A stretch of 64,000 nucleotides of DNA. Source: Streptomyces sp. SirexAA-E (GTDB taxonomy: Bacteria > Actinomycetota > Actinomycetes > Streptomycetales > Streptomycetaceae). Made by a program: the position numbers and the translations under genes. Where the stretch lies: assembly GCF_000177195.2 (NCBI RefSeq), contig NC_015953.1, positions 7,192,001 to 7,256,000 of the forward strand. Reading direction: 5' to 3'. Positions within the stretch are counted from its first letter, which is position 1; every line of letters begins with the position of its first letter. Of this stretch, positions 52,633 to 61,143 are shown piece after piece. The notes under the pieces were generated by a model, which searched no databases, had not been told where the DNA came from, and was given only the letters and a program-made list of their open reading frames with translations.

Positions 52633-53994
52633 TCAGGCTCCGGACGCGTCCAGCATGCCGTCGCGCTCGACGACCTTGATCCGCTCGCGCCCCTGCTCGG
52701 CACCGAGTGCCTGCTCGTGGGCGTCCAGACGGTGCCAGCCGTCCCGGGTGGTGTACCGGACGCCGCGCTGCTCCAGGAAGTCGACGACCGCGTCCGGGCC
52801 GGGCTCCGCGGGAGCGGGCAGCCGGCCGGCCGCGTGGTCCTCCAGCAGGCAGGCCACCGTCTCGTTGGCGTCGCCCTTGGTGTGGCCGATGAGGCCGATC
52901 GGGCCCCGCTTGATCCAGCCGGTGACGTACACCGAGGCCATGTGCTCGCCGCCGGCGACGACGCGGCCCGCCTCGTGCGGGACGGTGCCGGAGGAGACGT
53001 CGAAGGGGAGCTTGGGCAGCTCGTCCGAGTAGTAGCCCACCGCGCGGTAGACGCTCTGCACGTCCCAGTCGGTGAACCGGCCGGTGCCCTTGACGTTGCC
53101 CGTGCCGTCCAGCTCCGTGCGCTCGGTCCGCAGGGCGGTGACACGGCCGTCCTCACCGACGACCTCGACGGGGGACTCGAAGAAGTGCAGGAACAGCTTG
53201 TGCGGGCGGTCGCCCACGTCGCGGATCGCCCAGTTCTCCAGCGTGGAGGCCACCATGTTGGCCTGCTTGTTCTCGCGCCGGGTGGCGATCGAGCCCTCGT
53301 CGTAGTCGATGTCCTCGGGGTTGACGATGACCTCGATGTTCGGCGAGTGGTCCAGCTCGCGCAGCTCCATCGGGCTGAACTTGGCCTGGGCCGGTCCGCG
53401 CCGCCCGAAGACGTGCACCTCGAGCGCCTTGTTCGCCTTGAGGCCGTCGTACACGTTCGCCGGGATCTCGGTGGGGAGCAGCTCGTCCGCCGTCTTGGCG
53501 AGGATGCGGGCCACGTCCAGGGCCACGTTGCCCACGCCGAGCACGGCGACCTTCTCGGCCTCCAGGGGCCAGGTGCGCGGCACCTCGGGGTGGCCGTCGT
53601 ACCAGGACACGAAGTCCGCCGCGCCGTAGGAGCCGTCGAGGTCGATGCCGGGTATGTCGAGGGCCCGGTCGGCCTCGGCGCCGGTGGAGAAGATCACCGC
53701 GTCGTAGAAGGACCGCAGGTCGTCCAGGTTGATGTCACGCGGGTAGTCGACATTGCCGAACAGTCGCAGCTGCGGCTTGTCCAGCACCTGGTGCAGCGCC
53801 TTGACGATCCCCTTGATCCGCGGGTGGTCCGGGGCGACGCCGTACCGGATCAGACCGAAGGGGGCGGGCATGCGCTCGAACAGGTCGATCGAGACACCCG
53901 GCTCCTGTGCGACCTCGGATTTGAGCAGCGCGTCCGCTGCGTAGATCCCGGCGGGGCCGGCTCCGACGATGGCGACGCGGACGGGGCGTGTCAT
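52633..53994 (-). CDS. fprA: Ferredoxin/adrenodoxin-NADP+ reductase (FprA-like)
   Basis: A 453-residue flavoprotein of the adrenodoxin-reductase type. RVAIVGAGPAGIYAADALL is the FAD loop, RYGVAPDHPRIKGIVKALHQVL is the well-known core block, and KVAVLGVGNVALDVARILAKTADEL is the NADPH site with the GGRVVAGGEHMASVYVTGWIKRGPIGLIGHTKGDANETV FAD-closing motif. It passes electrons from NADPH to ferredoxins for P450s and Fe-S enzymes. The start at 53994 follows AAGGAA. An iron-box-like inverted repeat lies 47 bases upstream. Confidence 0.92.
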   Translation of the reverse strand: MTRPVRVAIVGAGPAGIYAADALLKSEVAQEPGVSIDLFERMPAPFGLIRYGVAPDHPRIKGIVKALHQVLDKPQLRLFGNVDYPRDINLDDLRSFYDAVIFSTGAEADRALDIPGIDLDGSYGAADFVSWYDGHPEVPRTWPLEAEKVAVLGVGNVALDVARILAKTADELLPTEIPANVYDGLKANKALEVHVFGRRGPAQAKFSPMELRELDHSPNIEVIVNPEDIDYDEGSIATRRENKQANMVASTLENWAIRDVGDRPHKLFLHFFESPVEVVGEDGRVTALRTERTELDGTGNVKGTGRFTDWDVQSVYRAVGYYSDELPKLPFDVSSGTVPHEAGRVVAGGEHMASVYVTGWIKRGPIGLIGHTKGDANETVACLLEDHAAGRLPAPAEPGPDAVVDFLEQRGVRYTTRDGWHRLDAHEQALGAEQGRERIKVVERDGMLDASGA

Positions 53995-54040
53995 GGCGTG
54001 TTGTTCCTTCGGGCGAACGAGCACGGACAGAGTGCAGCGG

Positions 54041-54059
54041 TAAGGCTTGGCTTACTCCG
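54041..54059 (-). promoter_or_regulatory. Iron-box-like inverted repeat upstream of fprA
   Basis: TAAGGCTTGGCTTAC and its flanking AGCGG/CCGCT form an inverted repeat resembling the 19-bp DmdR/IdeR box; by eye about 11 of 19 consensus positions match. It sits 47-65 bases before the fprA start, where a promoter would be expected. Confidence 0.4.
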
Positions 54060-54292
54060 CTGCCCCCACGGTATGCCCTGCGCGGAAGAGGCTTGGGAGC
54101 GGGGCGGGCCCATATACCGGAAATAAGGGGACGTAACGCCTTAAGGGGCAACGGAAAAGTGCCGGAATCAGTCACCGGAATCCCACGCGGGCACCGCTGC
54201 GGCCGCTATCCGGGTGTCCTTCCGTGCCCTGCGGGGCAGACGGGACCATGATGGACCCACACCGCAGGACCGTGACGAGAGGACAGGCACCC

Positions 54293-54736
54293 ATGCCGAT
54301 CGAAGGCGAGTACGAGCCGAGCCCGACCCCGTGGGTCCGTGAACAGGTCGAACTCATCGAGAGCTCCGGCGGTACCGAGGGCATGACCATGCGGGACATG
54401 CCCGTCATCCTGCTGACGACGCGCGGGGCCAGGAGCGGCAAGGTCCGCAAGTCACCGCTCATGCGCGTCGAGCACGACGGGGAGTACGCCGTGGTGGCCT
54501 CCCTCGGAGGTGCCCCCAAGCACCCCGTCTGGTACTTCAACGTGCGGGCCGACCCGCACGTGGAGCTGCGTGACGGCACCAAGAAGCAGGACATGGTCGC
54601 GCGCGAGGTCACCGGCGAGGAGAAGGCCGTGTGGTGGGGCCGCGCCGTCGAGGCGTTCCCGGACTACGCCGACTACCAGAAGAAGACCGACCGCGAGATC
54701 CCCGTCTTCGTGCTCAGCCCCGAGCCCGGCCGCTGA
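54293..54736 (+). CDS. Deazaflavin (F420)-dependent nitroreductase-family protein
   Basis: A 147-residue split-barrel protein of the DDN/DUF385 family. TRGARSGKVRKSPLMRVEHDGEYAVVASLGGAPKHPVWYFNVRADPHVELRDG is the F420-binding signature; MPVILLTT precedes it. It is a second member of this family besides the one at 2998. These reduce quinones and nitro compounds in actinobacteria. The start MPIEGEYEPSPTPWVREQVE is the usual N-terminus. A terminator hairpin follows the stop. Confidence 0.87.
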   Translation: MPIEGEYEPSPTPWVREQVELIESSGGTEGMTMRDMPVILLTTRGARSGKVRKSPLMRVEHDGEYAVVASLGGAPKHPVWYFNVRADPHVELRDGTKKQDMVAREVTGEEKAVWWGRAVEAFPDYADYQKKTDREIPVFVLSPEPGR

Positions 54737-54776
54737 CCCGTTGGCGAGCCTGCTTCGGCGGTCGCACACGCAAAGC

Positions 54777-54805
54777 GGGCCTCACGTGCCGGACACGTGA
54801 GGCCC
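54777..54805 (+). terminator. Terminator after the deazaflavin-reductase gene
   Basis: A perfect 12-bp inverted repeat (arms 54777-54788 and 54794-54805) with a 5-base loop, 41 bases after the stop codon. Confidence 0.75.
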
Positions 54806-54837
54806 GTCGGCGGATCCGAGGACGGCAGGAGTCGGCC

Positions 54838-55182
54838 ATGAGCACGTCCACCCCGGGAACCGGCGGAGCCGCCGACGAAGGGCCGGCGGCGGTCCGCACC
54901 GGGCACACCCATCTGTTCCCGGGGGCCCGGCTGCTGCTGCACGGTGCCGCGCCCGCCCTGCGGCCCCGGGCGCTGGAGCTGGAGTTCTCCGACGGCGTAC
55001 AGGCCTCGGCCGAACTGCTCGCGCCCGTCCGCCCGGACGACCCGTGGATGCTCGCGGTCGAGAGCTACCGCACGGCGGCCGGCACCCCGCTGCCCGCCCG
55101 GTCCTGGCTCGTGGCAGGCGTCACCGACCGGGAGGACGGGGCCGAGCTCCGACTGGGAGGACGGCTGCCGGACACCCCCTGA
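54838..55182 (+). CDS. Hypothetical protein
   Basis: A 114-residue protein beginning MSTSTPGTGGAADEGPAAVR, then a beta-rich part LLLHGAAPALRPRALELEFSDGVQASAELLAPVRPDDPWMLAVESYRTAAGTPLPARSWLVAGV. It resembles no family I can name. GGCAGGAG precedes the ATG. It stands upstream of the osmoprotectant transporter genes with a 118-base gap, so may be unrelated. Confidence 0.55.
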   Translation: MSTSTPGTGGAADEGPAAVRTGHTHLFPGARLLLHGAAPALRPRALELEFSDGVQASAELLAPVRPDDPWMLAVESYRTAAGTPLPARSWLVAGVTDREDGAELRLGGRLPDTP

Positions 55183-55300
55183 CCTCGCGCACCCCGCCCC
55201 GGACGGGCGGGACTTCCACCACACGCCCCAGGACCGCCCACCGGCCCCGAACAGGCGAACAGTACGCGCGACCGGCCCACACCCCGGCTCCAATGGACGG

Positions 55301-55978
55301 GTGACCGCACCCCCCGACGACTGCCTCGCGCGCAACGAGTGGATCTGCGGCGACTACCTCACCAGCCGGCGCGGCATCCTGATGGACGCCACGGTCCAGC
55401 ACCTCCAGCTGACCGCCGTCTCCGTCCTGATCGGCCTCGTCATCGCGCTGCCCCTCGCCCTGGCGGCCCGCCACCGGCGCTGGGCGGCCGCACCCGTGCT
55501 CGGCGTGACGACCGTCCTCTACACCATCCCCTCGCTCGCGATGTTCTCGCTGCTGCTCCCGGTCTACGGGCTCTCGGCCACGCTCGTCGTCGCCGGCCTC
55601 GTCCTCTACTCGCTCACGCTGCTCGTCCGCAACATCCTCGCCGGGCTCCGCTCCGTGCCCGAGGAGACACGGCAGGCCGCGCGCGGTCTGGGCTACGGAC
55701 CCCTCCGCCTCCTGCTCACCGTCGAACTGCCCCTCGCGCTCCCCGCCGCCATGGCCGGACTGCGCATCGCCACCGTCTCCGCCGTCTCACTGGTCACCGT
55801 CGGCGCGATCGTCGGCTTCGGCGGGCTGGGCAACCTCATCTACTCCGGCATGAACACCTACTTCAAGGCCCAGGTGCTCACCGCCTCCGTGCTGTGCGTG
55901 GTCATCGCCGTCGCCGCGGATCTGCTGCTGCTCGGCGCACAGCGGCTGCTGACCCCCTGGACGAGGAGAACCCCGTGA
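55301..55978 (+). CDS. Osmoprotectant ABC transporter permease (OpuCB/ProW-like)
   Basis: A 225-residue membrane protein with about five segments. The C-terminal coupling region RNILAGLRSVPEETRQAARGLGYGPLRLLLTVELPLALPAAMAGLRIATVSAVSLVTVGAIVGFGGLGNLI is the binding-protein-dependent permease EAA loop. The N-terminal VCGDY-type block (here NEWICGDYLTSRRGILMDATVQHLQLTAVSV) is shared by Streptomyces OpuC permeases. The GTG start is upstream of a weak ribosome site. The stop overlaps the next GTG (GTGA at 55975), so the two permeases are coupled. Confidence 0.9.
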   Translation: MTAPPDDCLARNEWICGDYLTSRRGILMDATVQHLQLTAVSVLIGLVIALPLALAARHRRWAAAPVLGVTTVLYTIPSLAMFSLLLPVYGLSATLVVAGLVLYSLTLLVRNILAGLRSVPEETRQAARGLGYGPLRLLLTVELPLALPAAMAGLRIATVSAVSLVTVGAIVGFGGLGNLIYSGMNTYFKAQVLTASVLCVVIAVAADLLLLGAQRLLTPWTRRTP

Positions 55979-56652
55979 ACGTCCTCGGAGACACCTGGTC
56001 CTGGCTCACCACCTCCGCCCACTGGTACGGCGCCGACGGGATCTGGACCCGGCTGGGGCAGCACCTCTTCCTCACCGTCGTATGCCTGCTGATCAGCTGC
56101 GCCCTCGCCCTCCCCGTGGCGCTCGTCCTCGGCCATCTCGGCAAGGGAGGCGCACTCGCCGTCAACATCTCCAACATCGGCCGGGCCGTCCCCACCTTCG
56201 CCGTCCTGGTCCTCCTGCTGCTCACCCCGATCGGATCGTCCGGCCAGTGGCCGACCGTGATCGCCCTCGTCCTCTTCTCGATCCCGCCCCTGCTGACCAA
56301 CGCGTACGTCGGGATGCGCGAGGTCGACCCCGACGTCGTCCGCGCCGCCCGGGGCATGGGCATGACGGGATGGCAGATGCTGCGCCGGGTCGAGCTGCCG
56401 CTGGCCCTGCCCCTCGTCCTGACCGGCGTACGGATCGCCGCCGTGCAGCTCGTCGCCACCGCCACCCTCGCCGCCCTGGTCGGCGGCGGTGGGCTCGGCC
56501 GGATCATCACGGCCGGCTTCAACCTGGCCTCGACCCCGCAGGTCGTCGCCGGAGCCGTCCTCGTCGCCGTCTTCGCCCTGCTGGTCGAGGGACTGTTCGA
56601 AGCGGGACAGCGGCTCGCCCCCGCCCGCTTCCGTCGGCGGGAGACGGCATGA
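55975..56652 (+). CDS. Osmoprotectant ABC transporter permease (OpuCD/ProW-like)
   Basis: A 225-residue permease like its neighbour: RLGQHLFLTVVCLLISCALALPVALVLGH then TNAYVGMREVDPDVVRAARGMGMTGWQMLRRVELPLALPLVLTGVRIAAVQLVATATLAALVGGGGLGRIITAGFN, which holds the EAA loop. It pairs with the previous permease to form the membrane channel. Its start overlaps that gene's stop and its stop overlaps the next ATG. Confidence 0.92.
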   Translation: MNVLGDTWSWLTTSAHWYGADGIWTRLGQHLFLTVVCLLISCALALPVALVLGHLGKGGALAVNISNIGRAVPTFAVLVLLLLTPIGSSGQWPTVIALVLFSIPPLLTNAYVGMREVDPDVVRAARGMGMTGWQMLRRVELPLALPLVLTGVRIAAVQLVATATLAALVGGGGLGRIITAGFNLASTPQVVAGAVLVAVFALLVEGLFEAGQRLAPARFRRRETA

Positions 56653-57608
56653 CGAGCCGGCACCCGGGCGTCCGGGCCCTGCCCGCGCTGCTCCTGCTGC
56701 TCGTCACCGCCTGCACCACCGGGCCCAGCCTGGAGAACCAGGGCGACGTCACCGCACCGCCCGGCGACAGCAAGCACCTGACCATCGGCTCCGCGGGCTT
56801 CACCGAGAGCGACCTGCTCGCCCAGATGTACGCCCTCCTGCTGGAGCAGGCCGGCTACTCCACACGGATCCTGTCCGTCACCAACCGGGAGATCTACGAA
56901 CCGGCCCTGGAGAGCGGCCAGATCGACGTCGTCCCGGAGTACGCGGCCACGTTCGCCGACTGGCTGAAGACCAAGGCCGACGGGGCCGACGCGGACCCGG
57001 TCGGCTCGCCCGACCTGGGCACCACCATGAAGGCCCTGCGCGCCCTCGCCGCACCCCGGGGCCTCACCGTGCTCCCGCCCGGCCGGGCCGTCGACCAGAA
57101 CGCCTTCGCGGTCGCGGCGGCATACGCGGCGAAGCACCGCCTCGAAACGCTCAGCGACCTCGGGAGGTCCGGTCTGCCGGTACGGCTGGCGGCCGGGGAC
57201 GAATGCGTGAAACGGCCCTACTGCGAACCCGGGTTGAAGAAGGTGTACGGCATCGACATCACCGCCGTCGACCCCAGGGGCGTCGGCACCACCCAGGCCA
57301 AGCAGGCCGTCCAGAACGGTCAGGACCAGATGGTCCTGACCACCACCACCGACGCCACCCTCGACGACTTCGGCCTGGTGCTGCTGGCCGACGACCGACA
57401 CCTCCAGAACGCCGACTACCTCGTCCCCGTCGTCAACCGGGCGCGCGCGGGCAGCGGCGGCGTCCGCGACGCCCTGGGGAAGCTCAACACCGTCCTGACC
57501 ACCGCCGACCTGGCCCGGATGAACGAGCAGGTCGACAGCTGGCGCAGGCTCCCCGAGGACGTCGCCCGCACCTACCTGGAGAACAAGGGACTCGTCCCGA
57601 AGGGCTGA
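56649..57608 (+). CDS. Osmoprotectant-binding lipoprotein (OpuAC/OpuCC-like)
   Basis: A 319-residue lipoprotein with lipobox VTAC (Cys22) and the glycine-betaine-binding fold (PF04069): LTIGSAGFTESDLLAQMYALLLEQAGYSTRILSVTNREIYEPALESGQIDVVPEYAATFADWL, the usual N-lobe. It captures a quaternary-ammonium osmoprotectant and passes it to the two permeases just upstream. The ATG overlaps the permease stop. The ATPase of the system is not adjacent but lies at 61144-62307. Confidence 0.9.
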   Translation: MTSRHPGVRALPALLLLLVTACTTGPSLENQGDVTAPPGDSKHLTIGSAGFTESDLLAQMYALLLEQAGYSTRILSVTNREIYEPALESGQIDVVPEYAATFADWLKTKADGADADPVGSPDLGTTMKALRALAAPRGLTVLPPGRAVDQNAFAVAAAYAAKHRLETLSDLGRSGLPVRLAAGDECVKRPYCEPGLKKVYGIDITAVDPRGVGTTQAKQAVQNGQDQMVLTTTTDATLDDFGLVLLADDRHLQNADYLVPVVNRARAGSGGVRDALGKLNTVLTTADLARMNEQVDSWRRLPEDVARTYLENKGLVPKG

Positions 57609-57612
57609 CCGC

Positions 57613-58539
57613 CTACCAGAGGAACGCGCCGACCCGGGACGCGACGCGTTCGCGGTCCCAGACCCCGTCCGCCACCAGCACCCGGTAGCGGCGGGCCAGC
57701 GTGGCGCCCGGCTCCAGGACCAGCTCCTCGTGGAAGGCGAGCGAGGGCGCGACGGCCGCGAACGGGGAGTCACGCACGAACCAGTGCGCCGGGTGCCCGC
57801 CGCCCTCGCCGGTGTGGTCGTTGCCGGGGGAATGGGCGAAGACCAGCGTCGCGTGTCCGTCGGCCCCGTCCGTCTCCCCGCAGTACGCCAACCACGGCGC
57901 CTGACGTCCCATCAGCTCCGGCCCCTCCGCGTCCGGCCCCAGGATCCGCCCGTCACGAAAGGCCCGGGGCCCCCGCCAGAACAGCCCGGTGTACCCCGCG
58001 TCGGGACGGCCGTGCGTCGTCGGACTGCCGAAGCGCAGCGGTTCCGCGCGCCGGTTCGTGACGGCGGTCGACCAGGTCAGTGCCCAGCTGCCGTCCGCCG
58101 GGTCGACGTCGTGCACCTCGATCCGGCGCGTCTCCACGGCCCAGAGGCCGCCACCGTACGGATGCCAGGTCAGCCGCTCGGTGAAGCGGGCCCCGACGTC
58201 GTCCACGGACACCTCGTCGAAGCCCGCGTGCGCCATCGAACCGACGCGCTCCGGCAGCGCGAGATACCCCTCGCCGTGGACGTAGGTGTTGCCGCCCCAG
58301 AGGTTCTGGCCCGACAGATGCGAGGCGGTCATCTGCAGGCCCTTGTGCCAGCGGTGGTCGTGGGGCCGGTAGTCCGTCACCACCTGGCCGGCCAGGGTGC
58401 GCAGCGGGTGGACGTACGGCTTCGGAGCCTCCCAGGCGGCCTCCGGCCGGTAGACGTAGCGCAGCAGTTCCGTCCCGCCCGCGACCGACACCGCCAGGTG
58501 GTCACCGTGATGGTGGACGAGCTCCAGTTGGTCCGTCAC
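57613..58539 (-). CDS. PmoA-like (DUF6807) protein
   Basis: A 308-residue beta-rich protein of the DUF6807/PmoA family. VYRPEAAWEAPKPYVHPLRTLAGQVVTDYRPHDHRWHKGLQMTASHLSGQNLWGGNTY is its signature with conserved HDHRWH residues. Such genes sit next to sugar-metabolism operons with Gfo/Idh/MocA enzymes and LacI regulators, as here. The biochemical role is unknown; the name PmoA (methane oxygenase) is misleading and not intended. The start overlaps the stop of the upstream oxidoreductase gene. Confidence 0.8.
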   Translation of the reverse strand: MTDQLELVHHHGDHLAVSVAGGTELLRYVYRPEAAWEAPKPYVHPLRTLAGQVVTDYRPHDHRWHKGLQMTASHLSGQNLWGGNTYVHGEGYLALPERVGSMAHAGFDEVSVDDVGARFTERLTWHPYGGGLWAVETRRIEVHDVDPADGSWALTWSTAVTNRRAEPLRFGSPTTHGRPDAGYTGLFWRGPRAFRDGRILGPDAEGPELMGRQAPWLAYCGETDGADGHATLVFAHSPGNDHTGEGGGHPAHWFVRDSPFAAVAPSLAFHEELVLEPGATLARRYRVLVADGVWDRERVASRVGAFLW

Positions 58540-59687
58540 GCCGTGGCCTCCGCGGTCGGCGGCGGTGCGGGCGCCCAGCCGGGGGCGTCGCCGTGCAGGG
58601 CGCTGTAGTACGGATCACCGGGGACGATCTCGCCGGCCCGCACCGTGGCGCCGGTGAAGGCCGCCTTGTAGAGGGCGGCGACCAGTTCGAGGCTCTTCCG
58701 GCCGTCACCACCGCTGCTGCGCGGCCGACGGCCGGCCCGCAGGTCCGCGAGAAGGCCGCGCAGCTGCGCCTCGTGCGAGCTGGGCACGTCGGCGCCGAAA
58801 TCCGTCCAGGACGAGGCGAGTCCGTCAGGCACGCCGGGGGCCGGGGTGATCCGCCAGTCCGCGTTGCGGTGTCCGTACAGGTGGGTGAGCTCGACCGTGG
58901 CGCGCTCGCAGTCGATGCGGATCCGGCTGACCTCGTCCGGGCTGAGCACACTGTTGACGACCGTGGCCATCGCCCCGCTCCGGAAGCGGACCAGCGCGGT
59001 GGAGACGTCCTCCGTCTCGACGTCGTGCACCAGCCGCCCGGCCATCGCGTGGATCTCCGCCCACGGCCCCAGCAGATCGAGCAGCAGATCCATCTGGTGG
59101 ATGCCGTGCCCCATCGCGGGACCGCCGCCCTCGCTGTCCCAACCCCCGCGCCAGGGGACGGAGTAGTACGCCTCGTCGCGGTACCAGGTGGTCTGGCAGT
59201 GGGCCACCAGCGGTCGTCCCAAAGCCTGTCGCGCCAGCAGCTCCCGCACATGCCCGGCGCCAGAGCCGAAGCGGTGCTGGAAGACGATCGCCGCGTACGG
59301 GCCACCGCCCCCTGGACCCTCCGCCGCCTCGATCGCGTCGAAGTCCTCCAGCGACGGGCACGGAGGCTTCTCGCACCACACCCACGCCCCGGCGCGCAGC
59401 GCGGCCACGGCCTGGTCGCGGTGGAACCTCGGCGGGGTGCAGAGCGAGACCAGGTCCGGCCGCTGCTCGGCGAGCATCCGGTCGAGGTCGGTGTACGGGT
59501 GGGGGATGCCCGCCTCCGCACAGAAGGCATCGACCGCGGCCTGGGCCACGTCGACCGCGGCGACGATCTCCAGCGGCTGTTCGGCGGCGAGCGCGGTCAG
59601 CGCGGGCAGATGGCCGACGCGAGCGATCGCGCCCGTACCGACGATCGCGACCCGTACCGGCCCACGGCCGGAACCCTGGCCGGGCAT
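58536..59687 (-). CDS. Gfo/Idh/MocA-family oxidoreductase
   Basis: A 383-residue NAD(P)-dependent sugar oxidoreductase. RVAIVGTGAIARVGHLPALTAL is the Rossmann loop, EKPPCP is the catalytic EKP motif (usual EKPxxx), and GGGPAMGHGIHQMDLLLDLLGP the family signature with the catalytic-type His. It oxidises or reduces sugar or inositol derivatives. The start at 59687 is chosen for AGGGGGTG upstream. A LacI-type operator lies 45-59 bases upstream, so sugar-responsive control is likely. It forms an operon with the PmoA-like gene. Confidence 0.88.
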   Translation of the reverse strand: MPGQGSGRGPVRVAIVGTGAIARVGHLPALTALAAEQPLEIVAAVDVAQAAVDAFCAEAGIPHPYTDLDRMLAEQRPDLVSLCTPPRFHRDQAVAALRAGAWVWCEKPPCPSLEDFDAIEAAEGPGGGGPYAAIVFQHRFGSGAGHVRELLARQALGRPLVAHCQTTWYRDEAYYSVPWRGGWDSEGGGPAMGHGIHQMDLLLDLLGPWAEIHAMAGRLVHDVETEDVSTALVRFRSGAMATVVNSVLSPDEVSRIRIDCERATVELTHLYGHRNADWRITPAPGVPDGLASSWTDFGADVPSSHEAQLRGLLADLRAGRRPRSSGGDGRKSLELVAALYKAAFTGATVRAGEIVPGDPYYSALHGDAPGWAPAPPPTAEATA

Positions 59688-59731
59688 GACGAACACCCCC
59701 TGAGGCGGAGAGAGGTGGCGCCCACCGGATA

Positions 59732-59746
59732 GCAAGCGCTTTCCCA
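59732..59746 (-). promoter_or_regulatory. LacI-family operator upstream of the sugar operon
   Basis: AGCAAGCGCTTTCCC, with the central CG-type palindrome AAGCGCTT, is a typical LacI/GalR-family operator. It lies 45-59 bases before the oxidoreductase start, where it would block a promoter. Confidence 0.6.
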
Positions 59747-59842
59747 CGGAAACCTAGGCTTCGGGGGAGAGGCCGGTCAAGAGGGTGGGCGGGCCGGGGA
59801 AATCGGGTTGCCCCGCCACCCCGGCCCTGCCACGCTTCCGGC

Positions 59843-60118
59843 ATGTCCGACACCGATACCCGCGGTTCGCACCAGGTGGCCGCGCTCTTCTCGCGAGGGC
59901 GCCTGACGGCGATCCCGCGCAAGCCCGCCCGGCGTGAACAGCTGCTGGCGCACCTGGCCGAGACCCTGTTCGAGCGCGACCGCGCCTACACCGAGCGCGA
60001 GGTGAACGACGCGCTGCGTACCGTGCACGAGGACTGCTCGGCGCTGCGCCGCTATCTGGTGGTCGCCGGCTTCCTCGTACGCCCCAGGGACGGAAGCAGT
60101 TACCGGCGCGGCAGATGA
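59843..60118 (+). CDS. DUF2087-domain protein
   Basis: A 91-residue protein with the DUF2087 core: RLTAIPRKPARREQLLAHLAETLFERDRAYTEREVNDALRTVHEDCSALRRYLVVAGFLVRPRDGSSYRR. This winged-helix-like domain often ends MarR or ArsR-type regulators; here it stands alone. It is likely a DNA-binding protein, but its target is unknown. It lies alone between the divergent sugar operon and the convergent aldo/keto reductase gene. Confidence 0.85.
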   Translation: MSDTDTRGSHQVAALFSRGRLTAIPRKPARREQLLAHLAETLFERDRAYTEREVNDALRTVHEDCSALRRYLVVAGFLVRPRDGSSYRRGR

Positions 60119-60198
60119 GTGGCAGTCGTCCTGCGCGGGGGATGCCGCCCGGCCTCGCGGGTGCGCCCGACGGCGTGTCAGTGGCCCGGTCGACTCGC

Positions 60199-61023
60199 TC
60201 AGTTGAGCGTGTCGGGGTCCGGTCCGGTGCGCATGCCGCGGTCCAGGCCCGCGATCGCCGCCATGTCGGCGTCCGACAGCTCGAAGTCGAAGACGTCGAT
60301 GTTCTGCCGGATGCGGGCGGGCGTGACCGACTTGGGGATCACGACGTTGCCGAGCTGGAGGTGCCAGCGCAGGACCACCTGGGCCGGCGTCTTCCCGTGG
60401 CGTTCCGCGAGGGAGACCAGCACCTCGTCGTCGAGCAGCGCGCCCTGGGCGAGCGGGCTCCACGCCTCGGTGGCGATGCCGTGCTCGGCGTGCAGGGCGC
60501 GCAGTTCGTTCTGCTGGAGGCCCGGGTGCAGCTCGATCTGGTTGACGGCCGGTAGGAGGGATGACGCGTCGATCAGCCTCCGCAGATGGGCCGGCTGGAA
60601 GTTGGAGACGCCGGCCGCCCGGATCCGGCCGTCGGCCGCCAGCTTCTCCAAGGCGCGCCAGGTGTCGAGGTAGAGGTCGCGGGCGGGCGTGGGCCAGTGG
60701 ATGAGGTAGAGGTCGACGTGGTCGAGGCCGAGCTTGTCCAGGCTCGCGTCGAAGGCGGCGAGCGTCGCGTCGTGGCCCTGGTCGTCGTTCCACAGCTTGG
60801 TGGTGACGAACAGCTCGTCGCGGGGTATCCCGGACTGGGCCAGCGCGCGGCCGACGCCGGCCTCGTTGCCGTAGACGGCGGCGGTGTCGATGGAGCGGTA
60901 GCCCGCTTCCAGTGCACTGGTCACCACGGCCGTGGTCTCCTCGTCGGGGACCTGGAAGACGCCGAATCCGAGCTGCGGGACGGTCGTGCCGTTGTTGAGC
61001 GTGACGGTGGGGGAGGAGGGCAT
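60199..61023 (-). CDS. Aldo/keto reductase
   Basis: A 274-residue NADPH-dependent aldo/keto reductase. LGFGVFQVPDEETTAVVTSALEAGYRSIDTAAVYGNEAGVGRAL gives catalytic Asp and Tyr, DHVDLYLIHWP holds catalytic His, and VVLRWHLQLGNVVIPKSVTPARIRQN is the NADP-binding end. It reduces carbonyl compounds. Two GCAAGCGC elements 67-91 bases upstream could be LacI-family half-sites. Confidence 0.92.
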   Translation of the reverse strand: MPSSPTVTLNNGTTVPQLGFGVFQVPDEETTAVVTSALEAGYRSIDTAAVYGNEAGVGRALAQSGIPRDELFVTTKLWNDDQGHDATLAAFDASLDKLGLDHVDLYLIHWPTPARDLYLDTWRALEKLAADGRIRAAGVSNFQPAHLRRLIDASSLLPAVNQIELHPGLQQNELRALHAEHGIATEAWSPLAQGALLDDEVLVSLAERHGKTPAQVVLRWHLQLGNVVIPKSVTPARIRQNIDVFDFELSDADMAAIAGLDRGMRTGPDPDTLN

Positions 61024-61089
61024 GGTGCGTCCTTCCTGGGATCGGCCGAACCGATCTGCGTGCGGTGGTTACAGGCGTAGACAATAGTT

Positions 61090-61114
61090 GCAAGCGCGGG
61101 TTAAAGGCAAGCGC
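61090..61114. promoter_or_regulatory. Repeated GCAAGCGC elements upstream of the aldo/keto reductase
   Basis: GCAAGCGC at 61090-61097 and again at 61107-61114 (17 bases apart), the second within GGCAAGCGCTGC. The core matches the LacI-type operator at 59732-59746. They lie 67-91 bases before the aldo/keto reductase start. Confidence 0.4.
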
Positions 61115-61143
61115 TGCTCACTGTTGTGCCTGTGACGGGACGC

